From NCBI GenBank assembly GCA_014377055.1, contig JACMQJ010000505.1, positions 1-17,707 of the forward strand: a stretch of DNA of 17,707 nt. The letters run 5' to 3'. Under the pieces are notes generated by a model, which saw nothing but the letters and a program-made list of their open reading frames with translations, searched no databases and was not told the DNA's origin. Within the stretch, counting starts at the first letter, position 1; each line of letters starts with the position of its first letter. This DNA is from Candidatus Sericytochromatia bacterium (GTDB lineage Bacteria; Cyanobacteriota; Sericytochromatia; UBA7694; JACMQJ01). Below are positions 7,468 to 14,833 of this stretch, piece after piece. Made by a program: the position numbers and the translations under genes.

Positions 7468-9349
7468 TAATTTAGATTTTTTACAAAAATTTGAAACTGA
7501 GAAAGAATTTCAGATTCCATTTCTGAAGTCCTCTTTTGAGGATAATATCTGGAGCTTAGAGTTAAATAAAACAAAAAAACAAAACACTGTTATTGATTTT
7601 AATATACCTTTGAAAGATGGAGTATTACTGACACATACTAGAAATTATAAAACCCTATATACATTCAAAAAATTAATTATGAATTTATTTTATCTGGATG
7701 AAATGTATTTAAATTCAGAAGCCACTATCTTGGCAAGACTATATGGAATACTACATTTATTTAATTTAATAAATTTCTATGATGATGGCTCATTTGCAAA
7801 AAATGGATTTAAATCTGTGGACAAAGACCAGCTATTATTTTTATTTAATAAAAAGCTCCACAATCCTATACTATTTGACCTTTATTCAGGTCAAGAAAAA
7901 TTAGCCTCATTTTTAGAGTCAGAAGGGATAAAAATTCCAGCTAATCTTACCAATGCAGATATACTTCAAATTGAAAAGCTATTAAAAACCAAAAATATAG
8001 ACTTACAAAAAGCCTTATTTCCTAATTTATTTTTAGGGGTACAATTTTCTTTATCTAATGTGTTGTTGAATAAAGTAAACCACAAATACATTAGGGAATA
8101 TTCTTCTTACTTTAGAAATGATGAAACTTCTTCTCATAGTGTAGATTCTACAATCCAAAATTTATTAACTGGCATTAAGTTAATGAATAAGATGCATTCA
8201 GATACTGATCATAATTGTAGCTTACCATTTAAGAGTGAATTAGAATTTATTTTAAACTACAACTTTAACGGTAAAGAGATTAAGCATTTTGAAACTTATC
8301 CAGTAGAAAGCATATTTAAAATCATGCAATCGTGCCTAGATTTTCATTTTGAATATGGAAAAGATATAACTAAATCTTTTTGTTCGTTTCTAAATAGCAT
8401 TGAAAGCGATGGATTATCTAACAATAAATTAAAAATTATAATTGATAAAAATTATTTAGATAATTTGACTATTAAAAGCAGTTCTTCAAAACTTAAAAGT
8501 TTAGGAGTTTCCTGTTATTATATGGAAACGAATGAAAATTATTTTAAAAACATAAGAGCCAACAAATCTCTCTTGAGTTTATTAAAGGTTTACTACGGTT
8601 GCGTTCAGTTTGTAGTCGGAGCATTAATGGCAAGAAGGCAAAGTGAAATAAGTAGTATGGAAATAGGCTGTTTTGATGAAAGCAATCTGCAATTAAGTTT
8701 TAGAAAAAGTAAAAGTTATATTCATAGCTTTGGTATAAGAGATTATATTAGCCTACCAACCACGGAAGTTGTTATTGATATGCTTAAAAACATAAATGAA
8801 ATAGCAAAAAAGTTAAACAATAATGAAAGTAATAAATTATTTGTTTTTCCTAATACTTGGACTCCGTGGAATGCAAAGAGAGATAAGCATAACTTTTATG
8901 AAAATCTAGATACTTTATTTGATTACTTGGAAGTAGATTTAATTAATGATAAGCGCCCCTACATAAGGCAGCACCAATTAAGAAGATTTTTTGCGATGGC
9001 ATTTTTTTGGTCAAAAGGATTCAAGTCTATTGACACACTTCGGTGGTTTCTGGGACATACGAATGCAGAGCATGTCTATCACTACATTCAAGAAAATTTA
9101 GATGGTCAAGTAATGAATAATGTAAAAGCTCAATATATAACCGAGAACATAGAAAACCATAACAATCTAAAAGAATTGCTAAAGACGAAGTTTGGTGTGG
9201 TTTCATACGATATGATAGATAAAGATGACTTGGCTGATTATGTTAATACATTACTAGAAAATAAGTTAATTACTGTTGAACCCGAATTTTTAGACGACGA
9301 CAAAAATAATCAATTTGAAATCATTGTAAAGGTAAAAAATCATGGATGA
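7460..9349 (+). CDS. Tyrosine recombinase/integrase, 629 aa, intact catalytic set
   Basis: A site-specific recombinase acting on DNA, predicted to cut and join through a phosphotyrosine. The catalytic domain occupies roughly residues 360-570: Arg393 in ARRQSEI, a candidate Lys in FRKSKS, His505 and Arg508 in HQLRR, Gly532-His533 in FLGHTNAEH, and Tyr542 in VYHYIQ, 9 residues after that His as usual. The long N-terminal region (about 1-350) should carry DNA-binding and core-binding domains. Length and domain layout resemble TnpB of Tn554 (about 630 aa); that relation is from memory of the family and not tested. The ATG at 7460 overlaps the previous gene by 8 bp behind an AAGG, so translation is coupled. 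It also overlaps the next gene by 8 bp. Confidence 0.9.
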   Translation: MFNNLDFLQKFETEKEFQIPFLKSSFEDNIWSLELNKTKKQNTVIDFNIPLKDGVLLTHTRNYKTLYTFKKLIMNLFYLDEMYLNSEATILARLYGILHLFNLINFYDDGSFAKNGFKSVDKDQLLFLFNKKLHNPILFDLYSGQEKLASFLESEGIKIPANLTNADILQIEKLLKTKNIDLQKALFPNLFLGVQFSLSNVLLNKVNHKYIREYSSYFRNDETSSHSVDSTIQNLLTGIKLMNKMHSDTDHNCSLPFKSELEFILNYNFNGKEIKHFETYPVESIFKIMQSCLDFHFEYGKDITKSFCSFLNSIESDGLSNNKLKIIIDKNYLDNLTIKSSSSKLKSLGVSCYYMETNENYFKNIRANKSLLSLLKVYYGCVQFVVGALMARRQSEISSMEIGCFDESNLQLSFRKSKSYIHSFGIRDYISLPTTEVVIDMLKNINEIAKKLNNNESNKLFVFPNTWTPWNAKRDKHNFYENLDTLFDYLEVDLINDKRPYIRQHQLRRFFAMAFFWSKGFKSIDTLRWFLGHTNAEHVYHYIQENLDGQVMNNVKAQYITENIENHNNLKELLKTKFGVVSYDMIDKDDLADYVNTLLENKLITVEPEFLDDDKNNQFEIIVKVKNHG

Positions 9350-9908
9350 TAAAAGAGTAGAACAAAACAAAGCAAACCTGATGAAATTGAGGGAATTTCT
9401 TTTAGAGGTTTGCACTAATTACACTAACTATTTAAATAATGAGTTAGTAATAAATGCATTAGGCTCTCAGGGAAATCTCGCCAAATACGAAGATAAAGAG
9501 CTTGGTATTCAAATAAGCTCATTAAACACCTTAAAAAGGACTTCTGAAAAGCTTTTTGATAATGGTTTTAATGAAATAGATAAGCTACGTTTATTAGCAT
9601 TAGAAAAGCTAACTAATTCTACAGACAGTTCAGTGGGTAGGAATACCAAAGAGTACTACCAGGAAAGAGCTAAAAAATTAGAATCTGAACTAGAGCAACA
9701 AAAACAGGTTAATGTTGTTGCTATTAGTGAGTTAATGAATAATCTACAATTATTAAAAAATATCCAAAACATTAAAGAGCTTAACCTTGTTCATAGCTTA
9801 TGCAGTAAGCATGTAGCACGTTTGCAGTCTTATGCATTGAACTTCACAGAGTTTGCTCCACTTAAGAAAGAATCTCATCTAAAGGTTATTAAAGGAACGA
9901 AAGAATGA
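9342..9908 (+). CDS. Small helical accessory protein of the recombinase operon
   Basis: A 188-residue, Lys/Glu-rich, largely helical protein. Residues about 45-92 (ELGIQISSLNTLKR ... DKLRLLALEKL) look like a compact helical, possibly DNA-binding unit. Residues 103-125 (KEYYQERAKKLESELEQQ) predict a short coiled coil. There is no catalytic motif, signal peptide or membrane segment. Position and size recall the small TnpC-type accessory protein of Tn554-like elements or the auxiliary protein of SE-type elements, which support recombination; this is inferred from context. The ATG at 9342 sits in the end of the preceding gene behind AAAGG, and its stop overlaps the next start (ATGA at 9905-9908). 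Confidence 0.7.
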   Translation: MDDKRVEQNKANLMKLREFLLEVCTNYTNYLNNELVINALGSQGNLAKYEDKELGIQISSLNTLKRTSEKLFDNGFNEIDKLRLLALEKLTNSTDSSVGRNTKEYYQERAKKLESELEQQKQVNVVAISELMNNLQLLKNIQNIKELNLVHSLCSKHVARLQSYALNFTEFAPLKKESHLKVIKGTKE

Positions 9909-11203
9909 GCAAAATTGATTTTCTGCCTACTGTATCAATTCCTGATTATTTTCATAAAAATGAAATGAACTTTAAGGTATTAAAAAATTTCCCTTTTATG
10001 AAAGATAAAAATGGAAACCCAGTAACTCCTGTCAACATGTATTTATCTAGTCATTTAAACACTAATTTAAGTGCAAACACTATAAAAAGAACAGTTTTTT
10101 GCTTGAAAATATTGATTGATTACTGTGAAATCCAAAAATTAAAGTTAAGTAATTTTTTAGAAGATGACTTGCTCAATTTATCCAAGAGTCTTCAAGTAGA
10201 AAAGGACGCCAATGGTGCTGTACGAAATAACACCACAGTTAACAATATCATTTACCAAATAATAAAGTTTTTTGACTTCTTTGGTAAGACCTTTTTAAAC
10301 GATGATGATTATGTTAAAAATGTGTTAAATGTAGAAGATAGAACCGTTTCCAGCAAGGGACAAATCAAAAATGTTAAAAAGCATAAGGCAATGGTACTTA
10401 ATGCTGAAAAAACTACTAGAAACCCAATTAATCTGCAAGATATAGATTTAATTTATCAAAACATAGATAAATTGTATGTTTCCAAGTTCGCGCAAGAAAG
10501 AACAAAGGTCTTAATTAAGCTACTAGAGCATACAGGTGCCAGGTTAGGTGAAATTGCATTAATACAGATCAGTGACATTACAGATGCCATTAACAGCCCT
10601 AAGGGGTTGCTAAGGCTTGCCACCCTGAAAAGAAGAAGAGAAAGTTCTAGGTTTGTACCTGTTGATAAACAAATTTTGAATCAGATTAATTCTTTCATTA
10701 AAATTTATAGGAATAAGATAATCCGAAAAACCGTTAAAGATAAGGATTTAAACTTTTTATTCATTAGTGAACACTCTGGCGAGAAAATTAATTCAAGCAG
10801 TTTAAGTAACGATTTTACTAGACTAAGAAGTATGTTAAAAATTAAATCTAGTTTGTGTGCACATATGTTCCGCCATAGGTTTATAACCAATATATTTATC
10901 AATCTTATCAAACAATATGATTTTGATAATAAAGACAGCTTTAGAAATGCCTTACTTGATGTAAATACATTAAAAGCACATGTTCAACAGCTAACCGGGC
11001 ATAAAGACATAAATTCCTTAGATACATATCTACATTTAGCGAAATCAGAACTGGCTAATATGCCAGAAATATTAAAAAAGCTAGATGAACAAAGAGATAT
11101 TGAATCTAGAGAAGCTCTGGAAAGATATTTGTTGAACGAACTAAAATCAGGAAACATATCTACAGAGCAATATATTCAAGATTTAGAGAAATTAAAAAAA
11201 TAA
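9905..11203 (+). CDS. Tyrosine recombinase/integrase, 432 aa, intact catalytic set
   Basis: The last gene of the recombination operon and the most canonical of the three. A SAM-like core-binding domain lies at about 45-150 (NTNLSANTIKRTVFCLKILIDYC and on), followed by the catalytic domain at about 175-385. Catalytic residues visible are Arg213 in TGARLGEIAL, Lys in LKRRRESSR, His320 and Arg323 in HMFRHRF, His366 in LTGHKDINS and Tyr375 in DTYLHLA. The ATG at 9905 overlaps the previous stop (ATGA) and follows AAGGA. With the 629-aa enzyme it presumably performs excision and integration at the GATAAAATAT core. Which of the two cuts which end is unknown. Confidence 0.92.
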   Translation: MSKIDFLPTVSIPDYFHKNEMNFKVLKNFPFMKDKNGNPVTPVNMYLSSHLNTNLSANTIKRTVFCLKILIDYCEIQKLKLSNFLEDDLLNLSKSLQVEKDANGAVRNNTTVNNIIYQIIKFFDFFGKTFLNDDDYVKNVLNVEDRTVSSKGQIKNVKKHKAMVLNAEKTTRNPINLQDIDLIYQNIDKLYVSKFAQERTKVLIKLLEHTGARLGEIALIQISDITDAINSPKGLLRLATLKRRRESSRFVPVDKQILNQINSFIKIYRNKIIRKTVKDKDLNFLFISEHSGEKINSSSLSNDFTRLRSMLKIKSSLCAHMFRHRFITNIFINLIKQYDFDNKDSFRNALLDVNTLKAHVQQLTGHKDINSLDTYLHLAKSELANMPEILKKLDEQRDIESREALERYLLNELKSGNISTEQYIQDLEKLKK

Positions 11204-11402
11204 GTGTATTAATGGGGGTAAAATGAATAAAATAGTTAGCAGTTAATGTATATAAATATCGGTTAATCAAAGATTAGGTTTACTACTGCTGTTTTGAATA
11301 TCTTTTAACTATAAGTCGGCTAAAATTTAAGACTTCATTCATTTATTATCTTTGAAATTAATTATTCATAGATTCAAATGGTTTCGTTATTTAATATAAA
11401 GA

Positions 11403-12389
11403 TTAAGGCTTAATTTTATTTTTGCTATGGTAAATAACTTTTACTTTATTATCAAATTCTGCTTCATTTGTTATTAACAATTCAACTGTAGCTTTAACAA
11501 TATCTCCATGACATAATTTGGGGCTACAATAACAAACCAATTTTTTGCCAGTAAGACCTAGCAATTCATCTTTGGTTATATTATTTTCAGAAATCTGTTT
11601 CCATAACCAATCTTTGTATTCAGTAATTACTCTAATTCTTTCTTCTTCGCTTTGGTCTTTCATGGGAAAAGGGTTGGCGAATTTAGATCCAAGTAAATTA
11701 AAGTTTCTGTTAGATCTTCCTATATACACACTATCTTCTGGAATAATTTTATTCAAATGGTAGAAATTATGAACTTCTATGGGGCTATTAGACATGGAAT
11801 TAGACTTTGAATTGCTGGTTTGCGTTAAACTATTTTGTAGTTCTAGCTTTAAATTATCTAGAACTTTACCTAATAAGTTCAATCCTGGCCACTTATCAGG
11901 AGAAATTTTTTTTGCATCATATTCTGTTAATCCACAAGACCAAATTGGATCAAAACGTGATGCTTCAACCATGTAAGTATCACCAGTATTAAGTAAAATT
12001 TGTTTCAAGTCTTCGTTTTGAGTGAATTTTAACCTAGCACCAAACAAGACAATCTTTTCACGTTTATTAGTCCACACAATATCATCGTAATTCTCAACGC
12101 CTCTTCCTAGTTTTTTTACACTCATCATAAGCTTATTCCATTCATCAGCCCAGTCTTTATTATTAACAATTTGTTCTCTAGTAATCTTGCCATCAATAAA
12201 GTCTCTGGCAATTGGAGTATTATTAAGCTCTAAAATCTTTGCAGCAGACACTTCATCTTTAAAGTTTTTGGCTTTGCTGTACATCATGAATTGCTCGTTA
12301 GAAATAAAGGTAAGCTCTTTATATTCCGTTTTTGCTGGATGAAAATTACTAAATGGTGATGTTAAGTGGAAAAAAAATGTATGTTTCAT
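11403..12389 (-). CDS. NADAR-DUF4326 protein carried by the element
   Basis: A 328-residue homologue of the host gene the element interrupts, lacking the macro domain. NADAR spans about 1-185 (FHLTSPFSNFHPAK, SNEQFMMYSKAKNF, LLNTGDTYMVEAS); a Ser/Asn-rich linker (about 188-206) leads to DUF4326, with VYIGRSNRNFN, FANPFPM and the Cys/His box LVCYCSPKLCHGDIV. By eye it is about 87% identical to the host protein over NADAR and about 70-75% over DUF4326. NADAR proteins can reverse guanine ADP-ribosylation; DUF4326 has no function I can name with confidence. The family motif WGxG reads WSCG here. It begins exactly where NADAR begins in the fusion, 11 bp after the 810-aa gene and without a clear ribosome site, so it is probably translated by coupling as the third cargo gene. 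It may be an antitoxin or immunity enzyme for the two upstream proteins. Confidence 0.88.
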   Translation of the reverse strand: MKHTFFFHLTSPFSNFHPAKTEYKELTFISNEQFMMYSKAKNFKDEVSAAKILELNNTPIARDFIDGKITREQIVNNKDWADEWNKLMMSVKKLGRGVENYDDIVWTNKREKIVLFGARLKFTQNEDLKQILLNTGDTYMVEASRFDPIWSCGLTEYDAKKISPDKWPGLNLLGKVLDNLKLELQNSLTQTSNSKSNSMSNSPIEVHNFYHLNKIIPEDSVYIGRSNRNFNLLGSKFANPFPMKDQSEEERIRVITEYKDWLWKQISENNITKDELLGLTGKKLVCYCSPKLCHGDIVKATVELLITNEAEFDNKVKVIYHSKNKIKP

Positions 12390-12400
12390 AGTAATTAATT

Positions 12401-14833
12401 TTAAAATTTTATTTTTGTTGTGGCTTTTTTATCTTTTTTAAACTCTTTATCTAACCCAAAATATTCATCAAAATATTCTAATATTTTAGGTTTTTTGGCT
12501 GACATACATTCAAAAATTGATTTAAATTGAATATTATTAAGTTTTTCTGAATCAGTGTTATTCAAAGTTTTTACTCTGGCATCCTTATAAGGCTCGAAAA
12601 TTTCAATGGTAAGATGTTTAACACCTAATAAACCTTTATTATCTTGAAGTCCTTTTCTCTTGAAATCATTTGTAAGAACATCATTTTCACTATAATATTT
12701 GTGAAGAGAATTTGAAATATCCATTAAAATTAATTCTCCGTTTTGTTTAATATTATCTAATGTGAAGCCTCCTATATCTGAATTGTTACTTTTTCCTAAT
12801 TTTTGAATGTAAGCATTAAATGCCAAGCTTGTAAAATTATCAATATTAATAGCACTTTGGGGTAATACATCTATTATTTTATTAAAATAATATTGTGCCA
12901 TATCTCTATAAAGTATAATTGCTGGAATTTTACTTAAAGCATAATTGTTATTTAATGCTTCATTTCCCATTTTTATAAATTTAAAATATTTTCCTGATTT
13001 ACTTGTATTTTTTCCTATAGTTTCTCCTGTCATAAAAGATAAAAAGTTTTCAAAAGTTGCTTTATTACCAGGTTTTTCCATATTAAATATTGCTGCCCAA
13101 AACTTATCTAAATTTTTATCCAATGTATCTTTTTGATACACATTTCTCAAGCTTCCTTTGGATTGATTTTTTTGAAAATCTGCAACTTCAGTATATGGTG
13201 AGTCTATAGGTGAATTATTTTTATTTGAAGAACAAATTAATGACATATAGTGATAAATATCGTTAATTTTTATAGGTTTGGTGTAGTTGTGAGAAACAGA
13301 ACTTGAAACATCTAATGTTTTTACCCCTTTTAATTTAAAAGTAGTTTGAAATTTATTTAAAAAGTGTGTTGAATCTTTCTTTATTTGAGAGAACTCTGTA
13401 ATTTCTTTAGAATTTATCTTATTATATTTTTCAAAAAATTTACTAAAATAATCTTTGTTCTCATTTAGCCAATCATCGTCTTTATTTTGTTCTGTTATAG
13501 TGTTATTAGTCGCTATTTTTTGTTTAAGATCAGGATTTGACTGGGCAATAGTCCAATTAACTCCTATGAATGATTGTTTAAAAAAATCAATAAACTCTTC
13601 CACTTCAAGACCTGATTTTTTTATAAGTTTAAATATTTTTTCTTGAGCGGCTTTGGCAATTGAGCCTTTTGTATTAACTTGAAACAAATTAGCTAGAGCA
13701 ATTTCATTACAATCAAATTTTTCCTTTAATATGAAATCAGTATGATCATCACAATGCAATAATAAGTCTAGTATTTTATAAGTGGATGTTGAATGCTGGC
13801 CGTTACCTAAACAAGTACTTTTACTACTTATACACACATTATTGTTATTAGAATAAACAATTATTTCTTTCACTCCCATTGAAATTAGCTTAATATCTGG
13901 CCTTAAAGAATAAAGCTCTTTAGCACAACCATTTGTACTTAAATAATACTTCATTATGCTTTTTAATTCTTCTTTTACTTCAGGAGAAGATTCTGTTTGA
14001 AGTCGCTTTTTAGCATTATTATAATCATTTGCTTGAGCTATTAATGTATCTAAAAATGAAGGTAATTTATTATCAAAAATCTCTTTTGTGTTTAGGTCTC
14101 TATAATTAGCATTAGCACTAAACGGATTTATGGAGTCTATTGGGAGATTTATCCCAGATTTCAAAGAGGCAACTATATTTATACTTCCTAGTTGTGCTTT
14201 ATTGAGTTTATCTTTTATCTCATCATAGTTTTCAACATTTAAAATAATTTGAGTACTAACTGTATTAAAGTGACTAATTAGTAATGGATTTAATATATCT
14301 TGTCCTTTTAAAAGCAATTTCTTATTTTCATACTCCTCAATATACATTCCACTTTCTGCTAGCAACATAATTCTTAAATCTTCAACAGTTATTTTAGTAC
14401 TATCTTCTTTAAGTGTGTCCAATGCTCTTAAGTAGCTTGCAAATGAATTTTCTTGTTTCAAGAATGTTTTTTTGTCAAAAAAAACATAAGTAACTTTATC
14501 GGCCTTTGAATTCTCAATGTCATTTTTAATATAGTTAGAAATTTCCTGTGAAAACTTATAAGAAGTAACCTCTTTAAATATTAATCTTTGTATTTCCTTA
14601 CCGTTAAACGTAACAGAAATATCATTTTCACCACTTTTCTTTAAGTCTAGTTCTTCTACATTAAACCCAGCTTTTAAAATAGAGCTAACTCCCATAGCTA
14701 GAGGACTATCTATGTTACAATTTATTTTATTATTGATATGATTAGGAAAGTAAATAGTTTTTTTATCTGTATATGGTTTAACCATTAATGAAAGCTTTTC
14801 ATTTTCAAAAATTTGAGAAATATTATCGTGCAT
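12401..14833 (-). CDS. Unrecognised 810-aa cargo protein
   Basis: The second gene of the cargo operon; I do not recognise it with confidence. It has no signal peptide or membrane segment, so it is probably cytoplasmic. A faint resemblance to AIPR-type abortive infection proteins is seen in the order NANYRDLNTKEI (241-252), then GNGQHSTST (343-351), then QVNTKGS (385-391); AIPR proteins show an NxR segment, an NGxQT segment and a later Asn-containing segment. This is only a hint. Cysteines and histidines cluster at 334-375 (C334, C341, H347, C361, H364, C375). The C-terminus is Lys-rich. The ATG at 14833 directly follows the TAA of the 603-aa gene (TAAATG), implying coupled translation and a joint function. 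No nuclease, ATPase or ADP-ribosyltransferase motif is convincing. Confidence 0.8.
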   Translation of the reverse strand: MHDNISQIFENEKLSLMVKPYTDKKTIYFPNHINNKINCNIDSPLAMGVSSILKAGFNVEELDLKKSGENDISVTFNGKEIQRLIFKEVTSYKFSQEISNYIKNDIENSKADKVTYVFFDKKTFLKQENSFASYLRALDTLKEDSTKITVEDLRIMLLAESGMYIEEYENKKLLLKGQDILNPLLISHFNTVSTQIILNVENYDEIKDKLNKAQLGSINIVASLKSGINLPIDSINPFSANANYRDLNTKEIFDNKLPSFLDTLIAQANDYNNAKKRLQTESSPEVKEELKSIMKYYLSTNGCAKELYSLRPDIKLISMGVKEIIVYSNNNNVCISSKSTCLGNGQHSTSTYKILDLLLHCDDHTDFILKEKFDCNEIALANLFQVNTKGSIAKAAQEKIFKLIKKSGLEVEEFIDFFKQSFIGVNWTIAQSNPDLKQKIATNNTITEQNKDDDWLNENKDYFSKFFEKYNKINSKEITEFSQIKKDSTHFLNKFQTTFKLKGVKTLDVSSSVSHNYTKPIKINDIYHYMSLICSSNKNNSPIDSPYTEVADFQKNQSKGSLRNVYQKDTLDKNLDKFWAAIFNMEKPGNKATFENFLSFMTGETIGKNTSKSGKYFKFIKMGNEALNNNYALSKIPAIILYRDMAQYYFNKIIDVLPQSAINIDNFTSLAFNAYIQKLGKSNNSDIGGFTLDNIKQNGELILMDISNSLHKYYSENDVLTNDFKRKGLQDNKGLLGVKHLTIEIFEPYKDARVKTLNNTDSEKLNNIQFKSIFECMSAKKPKILEYFDEYFGLDKEFKKDKKATTKIKF

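Noticed and set aside
11204..11402. Terminator hairpins between the convergent operons
   Set aside because: Only 5-bp AT-rich stems were found (for example TAATC/GATTA), which are expected by chance at this base composition.
13770..13810. STS-like ADP-ribosyltransferase motif (HSTSTY) in the 810-aa protein as the partner of NADAR
   Set aside because: There is no ExE or QxE motif at the right distance and no convincing first Arg strand, so the match is most likely chance.
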